From the NCBI RefSeq assembly GCF_003268775.1, contig NZ_QLSU01000007.1:248001-312000 (forward strand): a stretch of DNA of 64,000 bases, written 5' to 3'. Made by a program: the position numbers and the translations under genes. This document shows positions 57,315 to 64,000 of the stretch, in pieces (the first letter of the stretch is position 1; each line of letters begins with the position of its first letter). Source of the stretch: Paraburkholderia unamae. GTDB taxonomy: Bacteria; Pseudomonadota; Gammaproteobacteria; Burkholderiales; Burkholderiaceae. The notes below the pieces were generated by a model. The model was not told the origin of the DNA and searched no databases. It saw only the letters and a program-made list of their open reading frames with translations.

Positions 57315-57791
57315 TCAACCCGCGCGCGCAAGCCAGCTACGCAGTTCCCGCGCGAACTGCGCACGCCGATATTGCGGCAGATGCAACCCGACAGCGACCG
57401 CCTGGCCGCGGGACACGAGACGCACCGGGTCGCGTGGGGTCGCGCCCGGCTCGACCCGGACCCAGCGGGGATTGAATTCGAACTGTGTGAGCGCGTCAGC
57501 GCTCATCTGCTCGATCACCAGCCGGTTCGGATAAAGCCTGATACGTTCGTAATCGACAGCATGGCGCGCGTAGATGACAAACGCGCCGCCCACTACCAAC
57601 AGATCGATGCCCGTAAACGGCAAAACCAGCCAGGCGCCGTGGATCAACAGCAGAACGGCGATCGCGATGGAGACCAGCGCCAGCGAAACATAGAAGAACA
57701 CAAATTGCCTGGGCGAAACCGAACAGTTGCGCTTCATGGTCCAGTCCTGAAGGACCGGCTCCGGACTCGCCAGCAGATCAGAAGCCTGCAT
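57315..57791 (-). CDS. DUF2244-family membrane protein
   Basis: A 158-residue protein with two helices (about 35-80, VFFYVSLALVSIAIAVLLLI and LVLPFTGIDLLVVGGAFVIY) and a basic C-terminal domain including RLYPNRLVIEQMSAD and PQYRRAQFARELRSWL. The family commonly heads cytochrome oxidase operons; function unknown. The start MQASDLLASPEPV at 57791 is preferred over further upstream. It is 112 bases before coxB, behind a strong promoter. Confidence 0.86.
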   Translation of the reverse strand: MQASDLLASPEPVLQDWTMKRNCSVSPRQFVFFYVSLALVSIAIAVLLLIHGAWLVLPFTGIDLLVVGGAFVIYARHAVDYERIRLYPNRLVIEQMSADALTQFEFNPRWVRVEPGATPRDPVRLVSRGQAVAVGLHLPQYRRAQFARELRSWLARAG

Positions 57792-57912
57792 CGCTCGCTT
57801 CCCCCACAACAACCTCCCCAGACTATCGCCGCGTCGCGCCTCGCACAACTACGGGGAGATCTGGACTTGCCACAATGGATTTTGGGGTCCCTTCCGTGCA
57901 GCAAACTGACGC

Positions 57913-57941
57913 ATTATAGGCGTGATCCCCAGCCCCCACAA
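57913..57941 (-). promoter_or_regulatory. Promoter candidate of the DUF2244-coxB-ctaD run
   Basis: On minus: TTGTGG (57941-57936), 17 bases, perfect TATAAT (57918-57913), about 122 bases before the DUF2244 start. Confidence 0.6.
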
Positions 57942-58057
57942 GCAACGCCCAATCTCTCGCAAACCCATGCCAGACGGGCTTCGCCGCGATTTTTCAACAG
58001 TTTTTCGAGGGCTTTTCAGGCGCTAATTTCAGGCATAACGAAAGCCCCCTTACCACG

Positions 58058-59041
58058 TTACCGATTCCTTGCCGGACCGCGTCCGATGTCCTCGATGCGC
58101 ACAATCCCATGGCCTTCGGCCGTCGTGTGCGGCACCGCCTTCCACGCGTGACCGTAGATGATCTCAAAGGTCAGCGCAATCGTGCCCGCATGCGGCCCGT
58201 CCGTGCGGCGGCGTGCTTCGAGCGCGGCCACGAGCGCGCGATAGAGTCGCCGTGCGCCGTGCGTGCCTTCGGCATCCCCCTCGCGCTCGAACGGATACGC
58301 GCCCCAGCGGCGCACGTCTGCGAGCAGCTTCTCCGGCGTCTTGTAGGTGATGGTGAGCGTTTCCTGGTCCATCACCGGAATCTCGAAGCCGTTCTCGACG
58401 AGCATGTCGCCGAGATCGTGCATGTCGACGAAATCGATGACGTGCGCGCGCGTGGGCACGCCGTGCGCGGCCTCGACTTCGGCGAACGCGCCGCGCAGTT
58501 CCTTGAGCGTGTCGGGGCCGAGCGTGCTGAACATCAGCAGGCCGTTGACCTTGAGCACGCGTTGCCACTCGCCGAACACGAGGTCCGGACGCGGATGCCA
58601 GTGCAACGCGAGATTGGACCACAGCAGCTCGAACGCGCCATGCGCGAACGGCAGGTCGCCGAAGTCGGCCTGAGCGAAGCGCGGACCGCGCGAGCCGAGC
58701 GCACGTCCGACCGAGGCGGGCAGGAAACGCCGCCAGCTCGTGTCGGCGGCATCGTGCGCCCGCGCACGGCGCAGCATGGCGAGGGAAAGATCGGCGCCGA
58801 ACACGGGCGCTTCAGGAAAGCGCTCGCGCAGCGCGGGCAGGTCGTCGCCGGGCCCGCACCCGATATCGAGCACGGCGGCGGGACTCACCTTGATGTATTC
58901 GAGGCGCTCGCGCATGCGTTGCGCGATTTCACGCGGCAGGAAGGCGACCTCGTCGAAAGTCGCCGCACGGCGATCGAAGATGCGCCGCAGGTGCCGGGTG
59001 TCATAGTCCGGACGGCCAGTTCTTGCGGAAGACGGGGACAT
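58058..59041 (-). CDS. BioC-like SAM-dependent methyltransferase
   Basis: Class I methyltransferase similar to malonyl-ACP O-methyltransferase of biotin synthesis. The 327 residues start with a flexible tail, RHLRRIFDRRAATFDEVAFLP, then SAM motif I VLDIGCGPGDDLP, motif II FGADLSLAMLRRARA, and FSTLGPDTLKELRGAF, typical of BioC. The rest of the bio operon is not here, so the biotin role is a family-based guess. It is divergent from comF. Confidence 0.85.
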   Translation of the reverse strand: MSPSSARTGRPDYDTRHLRRIFDRRAATFDEVAFLPREIAQRMRERLEYIKVSPAAVLDIGCGPGDDLPALRERFPEAPVFGADLSLAMLRRARAHDAADTSWRRFLPASVGRALGSRGPRFAQADFGDLPFAHGAFELLWSNLALHWHPRPDLVFGEWQRVLKVNGLLMFSTLGPDTLKELRGAFAEVEAAHGVPTRAHVIDFVDMHDLGDMLVENGFEIPVMDQETLTITYKTPEKLLADVRRWGAYPFEREGDAEGTHGARRLYRALVAALEARRRTDGPHAGTIALTFEIIYGHAWKAVPHTTAEGHGIVRIEDIGRGPARNR

Positions 59042-59127
59042 GTCGGTCGTATTGGCGAAGTCTGCGAAGTATACTCGCTCACTCCTTTCCTTTCAGTCAC
59101 GCGAGCCCGCTGCCCGGACGTCCTTCG

Positions 59128-59979
59128 ATGCCACCGCGCCTTTTTTCACGCGAGCCACGCCATGCACCGCGTGTCACGCCGCCCAGTTCGCGTCACACCC
59201 CGGACCGCAGTCGTCTTGCGGGCGTTGCGCGCGTCTGTCGAAAGGCGCGGGGGCTGCCGTCGCAGCTCGCCCACTTCGTACTGCCCAACCTCTGCCCATT
59301 ATGCGGCAATTTGTCGCGAGCCACGCTCTGTGTGTGCTGCGACGCCGCGTACTGGAACGAGGCGCGCCTGCGCTGCACCGTGTGCGCCATGCCGCTCACG
59401 CACCGGCGGCGCGCGGCGGGACGCGCGCGCTACCGCTGCGAGGCCTGCATCGACGCGCCGCCTGCGTTCGACGCCACGCTTGCGCTCGCCGACTATCGTG
59501 CGCCGCTCGATCTGCTCGCACGGGGTCTGAAGTTTCGTGCGCGCCTCGCGCTCGGCGAGGAGTTCGCCCGGCGCCTCGCGCTGGTCGCCCAGGATGCACC
59601 CGATGCGTCCGGGATCAGCGGCGTGCCCGACATCGTCGTGCCCGTGCCGCTGTCGCGCGAGCGCCTGATCGAGCGCGGCTACAACCAGGCGTGGCAGATT
59701 GCACGGCCGCTCGCGCGACGCCTCGGCACGCGCGCGGACGCCACGCTCGTGCGACGCATTCTGCATACGGCCCCGCAATCGAAGCTCGACCGCGAAGCAC
59801 GCCGCCGCAACGTCGGCCGCGCGTTCGCACTCACGCGGCCGTTGCATGGCCAGCACGTGGGCGTGGTCGACGACGTGATGACCTCGGGCGCCACGCTCGA
59901 CGCGCTCGCGCACACGCTCAAGGCCGCCGGCGCGCGGCGCGTGACTAACTTCGTCGCGCTGCGCACGCCGAAGGACTGA
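59128..59979 (+). CDS. comF: ComF-family phosphoribosyltransferase-like protein
   Basis: Predicted cytoplasmic protein of the ComF/GntX family, linked to DNA uptake in competent bacteria. The 283 residues include an N-terminal cysteine zinc-binding segment (CPLCGNLSRATLCVCC, then CTVCAMPL and CEAC), and a PRTase domain with VPVPLSRERLIERGYNQ and VGVVDDVMTSGATLDAL. The start is uncertain: the ATG at 59128 gives a 50-residue Arg/Pro-rich N-terminus; 59023 would overlap bioC. trmL follows 51 bases later. Confidence 0.85.
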   Translation: MPPRLFSREPRHAPRVTPPSSRHTPDRSRLAGVARVCRKARGLPSQLAHFVLPNLCPLCGNLSRATLCVCCDAAYWNEARLRCTVCAMPLTHRRRAAGRARYRCEACIDAPPAFDATLALADYRAPLDLLARGLKFRARLALGEEFARRLALVAQDAPDASGISGVPDIVVPVPLSRERLIERGYNQAWQIARPLARRLGTRADATLVRRILHTAPQSKLDREARRRNVGRAFALTRPLHGQHVGVVDDVMTSGATLDALAHTLKAAGARRVTNFVALRTPKD

Positions 59980-60030
59980 TCGGCCTCATCCATTCAAGAC
60001 ATCGCAAGACATCGAGAGAGTTTCATCGTC

Positions 60031-60501
60031 ATGTTCAACGTCGTTCTCGTCGAGCCCGAAATTCCGCCGAACACCGGCAACGTGATCCGCCTGTGCGCGA
60101 ACACGGGCGCGCGCCTGCATCTGATCGAGCCGCTCGGCTTCCCGCTGGACGACGCGAAGATGCGCCGCGCGGGCCTCGACTATCACGAGTACGCGCAAAT
60201 GCACGTGCACGCCAACTGGGATGCGTTCCTCGCGAAAGAAGCGCCCGACTTGTCGCGCATGTTCGCGTTCACGACACGCGGCTCGGGCCGCTTCCACGCG
60301 CATGCGTTCCAGCCTGGCGACTGGTTCGTGTTCGGCGCGGAAACGCGCGGCCTGCCCGACGCGGTGCTCGACCGCTTCGAGGCGCAGCAGCGCGTGCGCC
60401 TGCCGATGCGGCCCGGCAATCGCAGCCTGAATCTCTCGAACACGGTGGCGGTCGTGGTGTTCGAGGCCTGGCGGCAGACGGGGTTCGAAGGCGGCGAATA
60501 A
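60031..60501 (+). CDS. trmL: tRNA (cytidine/uridine34-2'-O)-methyltransferase TrmL
   Basis: SPOUT-fold enzyme methylating the wobble base of tRNA-Leu. The 156 residues begin MFNVVLVEPEIPPNTGNVIR, with RLCANTGARLHLIEPLGF, VFGAETRGLP and the trefoil-knot NRSLNLSNTVAVVVFEAWRQ. The length is typical. It follows comF on plus and converges with the macrodomain gene. Confidence 0.96.
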   Translation: MFNVVLVEPEIPPNTGNVIRLCANTGARLHLIEPLGFPLDDAKMRRAGLDYHEYAQMHVHANWDAFLAKEAPDLSRMFAFTTRGSGRFHAHAFQPGDWFVFGAETRGLPDAVLDRFEAQQRVRLPMRPGNRSLNLSNTVAVVVFEAWRQTGFEGGE

Positions 60502-60526
60502 GGCAAATGCGAAGGCAGGCGCGTCG

Positions 60527-61060
60527 CTACGCCTTGCCGCGCGCTGCCAGCTCACGCTCGTAGCGCGCGAGCATCGCATTGTCGAAGCACGCGAAGATCA
60601 CATGGACGAGCGCAGGCGAGTCCGGCAATGCGTCGATGACGGTCGCGACGGCGATCTGCACTGCATCGTCGGCGGGAAAACGGTAGACGCCGCAACTGAT
60701 TGCCGGAAACGCGATGCTCGTCACACCCGCCTCGCGCGCGCAGTCGAGCGAGCGCCGGTAGCACGACGCGAGCAGATGCGCTTCGTCGCGGCCGCCGCCG
60801 TACCAGACGGGGCCAACGGTGTGGATCACGTGTTTCGCGGGAAGGCGGTAGCCGCCGGTGATTTTGGCGTCGCCGGTCGGGCAGCCGTGTAGCGTCTCGC
60901 ACTCGCGCAGCAGATCGGGCCCGGCGGCGCGATGGATCGCACCATCCACGCCGCCGCCGCCGAGCAGCGACTCGTTCGCGGCATTGACGATCGCATCGAC
61001 CTTCAAGGTGGTGATGTCGACGGCCTGCGCCTCGATGCGGCAATTTCCGATACTAAGCAT
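60527..61060 (-). CDS. MacroD-type macrodomain, O-acetyl-ADP-ribose deacetylase-like
   Basis: ADP-ribose-binding macrodomain; family members remove ADP-ribose or acetyl from O-acetyl-ADP-ribose. The 177 residues have [46 protein letters not shown] and the loop [12 protein letters not shown]. The start at 61060 ([12 protein letters not shown]) follows a GGAGG site; the ATG 12 bases upstream overlaps that site and is rejected. Reads opposite trmL. Confidence 0.95.
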   Translation of the reverse strand: MLSIGNCRIEAQAVDITTLKVDAIVNAANESLLGGGGVDGAIHRAAGPDLLRECETLHGCPTGDAKITGGYRLPAKHVIHTVGPVWYGGGRDEAHLLASCYRRSLDCAREAGVTSIAFPAISCGVYRFPADDAVQIAVATVIDALPDSPALVHVIFACFDNAMLARYERELAARGKA

Positions 61061-61142
61061 ACGGTCCTCCAATGCGATCTGGAGTTAGTGCTTTAGCACT
61101 CACTCTGGTCTCACGCAAAGCGAGCGCGCATCATCAAACGCC

Positions 61143-62141
61143 CTACTCCGCCTTCGCGTCGCGCCGCAGCAGTGCGCTCACGGCGTCGCGCGGCGCGACA
61201 CCGTCGAACAGCACGGCGCATACCGCCTGGGTAATCGGCATTTCAATGCCATGCGCACGCGCGAGCGCCAGCACGGCCTGCGCGCAGCGCACGCCTTCGG
61301 CCACATGACCGAGCGCGCCGAGAATGTCGTCGAGCGTGCGCCCGCTCGCGAGCTGCTTGCCCACCGTGCGGTTGCGCGAGAGGTCGCCGGTTGCGGTGAG
61401 AATGAGGTCGCCGAGGCCGGTCAGGCCCGTGAAGGTTTCGGCACGGCCGCCGAGCGTGACGCCAAGGCGCGTCATCTCCGCGAGTCCGCGCGTGATGAGC
61501 GCGGCGCGCGCGTTCAGGCCGAGACCGAGGCCGTCGGAAATGCCGGTGGCGATGGCGAGCACGTTCTTGACCGCGCCGCCCACTTCCACGCCGACCACAT
61601 CGTCGCCGGTATAGATGCGCATGGCGCGGTGATGGAACGCCGCCAGCGTGCGCTCACGGCAGGCGGCGGAGGCGCTCGCCACCGTCAGCGCGACCGGCAG
61701 GCCCTCGCCCACTTCGCGCGCGAAGCTCGGGCCCGAGAGCACGCCGTTGCTCGCGTGGCCCGGCAGCTCGGCGGCCACGACCTGATGCGGCATCAACTGC
61801 GTTTGCGCCTCGAAGCCCTTGCAGAGCCAGACGAAGTGCGCGGGCACGCGGCCCATGTCGCGCAGCGTGCACAGCATGTCGCGCAGGCCCGCAACGGGCG
61901 TGGCGAGTACGACGAGATCCGCCTCGCCCGACGCATGGTCGAGCGCGGCGGCAAGATCCGTTTCGTATTGAAGCGCCTTGGGGAGCGCGACGCCCGCGAG
62001 ATAGCGGGCGTTTTCGTGCGTCTTGCGCAGGGTGTCGACGAGCGCGCCGTCGCGCGCCCACAACAGGGTCTGATGCGCCTGGGCGAGGTGCCCTGCCAGC
62101 GCGGTGCCCCACGCTCCGGCGCCGAGAACGGCGATGTTCAT
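61143..62141 (-). CDS. gpsA: Glycerol-3-phosphate dehydrogenase [NAD(P)+]
   Basis: Reduces dihydroxyacetone phosphate to sn-glycerol 3-phosphate for phospholipids. The 332 residues have the nucleotide-binding [29 protein letters not shown], and the catalytic [19 protein letters not shown]. The ATG at 62141 (MNIAVLGAG) is clear. It follows secB by 47 bases on the same strand, the common grxC-secB-gpsA order. Confidence 0.97.
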   Translation of the reverse strand: MNIAVLGAGAWGTALAGHLAQAHQTLLWARDGALVDTLRKTHENARYLAGVALPKALQYETDLAAALDHASGEADLVVLATPVAGLRDMLCTLRDMGRVPAHFVWLCKGFEAQTQLMPHQVVAAELPGHASNGVLSGPSFAREVGEGLPVALTVASASAACRERTLAAFHHRAMRIYTGDDVVGVEVGGAVKNVLAIATGISDGLGLGLNARAALITRGLAEMTRLGVTLGGRAETFTGLTGLGDLILTATGDLSRNRTVGKQLASGRTLDDILGALGHVAEGVRCAQAVLALARAHGIEMPITQAVCAVLFDGVAPRDAVSALLRRDAKAE

Positions 62142-62188
62142 TCCGATACTCCGCACCGGTAGTTCGTGAAAACGATCAGCGTACGCGG

Positions 62189-62653
62189 TTAGTGCGTCGC
62201 GCTGCTTGCGCCGTCTTGCTGGGCGAGCTGCTGGAGGCGTTGCTCGTAGAGCGCCTGGAAGTTGATCTCGGCCAGGTGGATCGGCGGGAAGCCCGCGCGC
62301 GTGATCGCGTCGGCGATGTTCGAACGCAGGTACGGGAACAGGATCGTCGGGCATGCGATGCCGACGAGCGGATCGACCTGTTCGGCCGGGATGTTGCGGA
62401 TGTCGAAAATGCCGGCTTGCTTGGCTTCGATCAGGAACGCAACCTTGTCCTTGACCTTGGCCGTGACCGTGCCGGTGACGATGATCTCGAACACCGATTC
62501 GGCAAGGCGCTCGGCCTTGACGTCGACTTCCACTTCGACCGAAGGCATGTCCTGCTCAAGGAAGATGGCCGGCGAATTCGGCTGCTCGAGCGACATGTCC
62601 TTGAGGTAGATGCGCTGGATGTTGAAGAACGGCTGGTTGTTCTCGTCAGACAT
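62189..62653 (-). CDS. secB: Protein-export chaperone SecB
   Basis: Tetrameric cytoplasmic chaperone that keeps precursors unfolded and delivers them to SecA. The 154 residues have the conserved N-terminal [32 protein letters not shown], and the C-terminal [19 protein letters not shown]. It lies between grxC (226 bases upstream) and gpsA. Confidence 0.97.
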   Translation of the reverse strand: MSDENNQPFFNIQRIYLKDMSLEQPNSPAIFLEQDMPSVEVEVDVKAERLAESVFEIIVTGTVTAKVKDKVAFLIEAKQAGIFDIRNIPAEQVDPLVGIACPTILFPYLRSNIADAITRAGFPPIHLAEINFQALYEQRLQQLAQQDGASSATH

Positions 62654-62879
62654 GGTGTATGGCTTCCCTGATTGAATGGATCACGGCCGCATTATCGCGA
62701 CATCTCAAGGTCTCGAAAATGAGCCGCATTACGGCAATGAACGGCAACAGGCCCGCGCAAGCCTTGCGGGCTCGCGCGGGCCGAAACCCTGCGGCGCTAC
62801 GTCACGCTGCGCAGCCCGCCCGCTGACCGAGGCCGTACGGCCGGATCGAACCACGGCGGGGCTGCAAACCAGATTTTCG

Positions 62880-63140
62880 TCAGGCGGTTTCGAGCAGCGG
62901 CATCAAGCCGCCCGCACGATCGAGCGCGGAGAGGTCATCGTAACCGCCCACATGCGTCTCGCCGATGAAAACCTGCGGCACGGTGCGCCGGCCGGTGCGC
63001 GTCATCATCTCTTCGCGCCGCGCCGGGTCCCGGTCGATCAGCACCTTCTCGATGTGTTCGACGCCGCGCGACTTTAAAAGACGTTCGGCCATCTGGCAAT
63101 ACGGGCACACCTGGGTGCTGTACATGACGACTTTGCTCAC
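62880..63140 (-). CDS. grxC: Glutaredoxin 3
   Basis: Glutathione-dependent disulfide reductase. The 86 residues have the redox motif CPYC (about 12-15), TVPQVFIG and GGYDDLSALDR. The ATG overlaps the stop of the rhodanese gene by 4 bases (ATGA), so the two are co-translated. It is upstream of secB. Confidence 0.97.
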   Translation of the reverse strand: MSKVVMYSTQVCPYCQMAERLLKSRGVEHIEKVLIDRDPARREEMMTRTGRRTVPQVFIGETHVGGYDDLSALDRAGGLMPLLETA

Positions 63141-63562
63141 TTCGAAGCTCCTTGTTTCACGACCGGCATCCCGGCCTGCTGCCAGGCGTTCACGCCGCCG
63201 TCCAGCACGTGGACCTCGGCAAAACCGGCTTCCTTCACGAGGCGCACGGCCTTGTGCGACTGCTGGCCCGTCTGGCAGACCAGCAATACCGGGTTGCTCT
63301 TGTTCTTCACGAGCTGACCGATCTTCGCCGTCAGCTCGCCGAATTCGATCTGGCGCGCCGCGGGCAGATGGCCCTTCGCGAATTCACCTGCGGGACGCAC
63401 GTCGATCACCACCGCGTTGCGGCGGTTGATCAGCTGCGTCGCCTCGGCGGTCGAAACGCCGCCGCGGCCGCCGCGCTTGAGCGTCGGCCACAGGAGCAAC
63501 CCTCCTGAGATGAGGACGATCGCGATGAGTACAAGGTTGATGTAATTGGTGAAGAACGTCAC
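63137..63562 (-). CDS. Membrane-anchored rhodanese-domain protein
   Basis: Single-helix inner-membrane protein with a rhodanese domain, a sulfur-handling fold. The 141 residues have a membrane helix (about 8-27, [20 protein letters not shown]), a linker, and the rhodanese region with [19 protein letters not shown] and the active-site cysteine [13 protein letters not shown]. The GTG at 63562 is chosen because the helix then sits at the N-terminus; longer reading is Arg-rich. It is coupled to grxC and divergent from gpmA. Confidence 0.9.
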   Translation of the reverse strand: MTFFTNYINLVLIAIVLISGGLLLWPTLKRGGRGGVSTAEATQLINRRNAVVIDVRPAGEFAKGHLPAARQIEFGELTAKIGQLVKNKSNPVLLVCQTGQQSHKAVRLVKEAGFAEVHVLDGGVNAWQQAGMPVVKQGASK

Positions 63563-63795
63563 GGAGGGTCCGCCGGCAAAAGTGGAAATCGGGTGGAAAA
63601 ACGGAGAAATCGTGCGAAAACGGATTCGGGCAATCCGCTCATTATAAAATAAGCGTTTGTCGCAGGGTGACCGCCCCCCAGCCCGGGCGCGCGCCCGCCG
63701 GACCGTGCCGCCGCCGCGCCGTTGCGTTTTCGCCGCCGCCGCGCCGCTGCCCCCGTCCCCGATTACCGCTTCCTTCACTACCGACCGGCATCCTC

Positions 63796-64000
63796 ATGTA
63801 CAAACTCGTACTCATCCGCCACGGCGAATCGACGTGGAACAAGGAAAACCGCTTCACCGGCTGGGTGGACGTCGACCTCACCGAGCAGGGCAACCGCGAA
63901 GCGCAGCAGGCTGGCCAGCTGCTCAAGGCGTCCGGCTACACGTTCGACATCGCCTACACCTCGGTGCTCAAGCGCGCGATCCGCACGCTCTGGCACGTGC
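63796..64000 (+). CDS. gpmA: 2,3-bisphosphoglycerate-dependent phosphoglycerate mutase, 5' part
   Basis: Glycolytic enzyme interconverting 3- and 2-phosphoglycerate. The 68 residues visible start [20 protein letters not shown], with the catalytic [17 protein letters not shown] and the start of the second region SVLKRAIRT. It runs out of the window. A TATAAA at 63643-63648 lies in the divergent spacer to the rhodanese gene. Confidence 0.97.
   Translation, partial: MYKLVLIRHGESTWNKENRFTGWVDVDLTEQGNREAQQAGQLLKASGYTFDIAYTSVLKRAIRTLWHV

Noticed and set aside
54251..57475. A 1074-codon plus-strand frame over ctaD and coxB
   Set aside because: Antisense shadow. The minus-strand genes have all haem and copper ligands; the plus product is low-complexity His/Arg/Glu.
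59023..59127. A longer comF start overlapping the BioC-like gene
   Set aside because: No ribosome-binding site and the added residues do not resemble ComF; the ATG at 59128 is preferred, though not certain.

Overview
The window looks like a stretch of the main chromosome of a Burkholderia sensu lato species (Burkholderia, Paraburkholderia or Caballeronia). The evidence is strong GC-rich codon bias, a beta-proteobacterial type HPr kinase (HprK) next to PtsN and RapZ, a σ32 gene with the QRKLFFNLR box, a caa3-type cytochrome oxidase cluster, and gene order of the kind I associate with that group. The genus is inferred from protein content and order; no 16S gene is present.

Layout. 1-3157 (minus): partial LysE-type exporter, apt, and a Kef-type antiporter. 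3400-13062 (plus): kdsD-kdsC-lptC-lptA-lptB (KDO synthesis and LPS export), then rpoN-hpf-ptsN-hprK-rapZ (σ54, ribosome hibernation, regulatory PTS, envelope-sugar control), then a LON-like substrate-binding protein. 13134-14902 (minus): a lower-GC, two-gene accessory insert with an ATGA overlap, the only clearly foreign-looking piece. 15184-17163 (minus): mutY and mutM (GO repair pair). 17286-23474 (plus): TPR protein, lolB, ispE, tRNA-Gln, prs, rplY, pth, followed by hisC. 24626-26226 (minus): ferredoxin, coaD, rsmD. ftsY follows on plus. 27704-29094 (minus): maleylpyruvate/maleylacetoacetate isomerase and fumarylpyruvate-type hydrolase. 29365-34578 (plus, with one minus NTF2-like gene): ybiB, a long structured leader with a small ORF, leuA, and rpoH preceded by a perfect CIRCE operator. 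34804-37852 (plus): cydP-cydA-cydB quinol oxidase.

37940-45423 (minus): a complete N-acetylglucosamine module nagR-nagA-nagB(SIS)-nagF(EIIA-HPr-EI)-nagE(EIICB). It is read from a good σ70-type promoter in front of nagR. 45958-46770 (minus): orphan MetQ. 46972-57791 (mostly minus): cytochrome c oxidase structural genes (coxB with fused cytochrome c and OmpA-like domains, ctaD, coxC) and assembly genes (cox11, surf1, ctaA, ctaB, sco1 and a second SCO-like protein). Three very small membrane proteins lie among them. 58058-64000: BioC-like methyltransferase, comF, trmL, macrodomain protein, gpsA, secB, grxC, rhodanese, and the start of gpmA.

Most of the window is housekeeping. The parts that deserve attention are the accessory pair at 13134-14902, the structured leuA leader with nested dyads (30480-30924), the CIRCE site at rpoH, the OmpA domain on CoxB, the doubled EIIB on NagE, and a second SCO-like copper-chaperone candidate. 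I found no insertion sequences, CRISPR arrays, integrases or rRNA genes.
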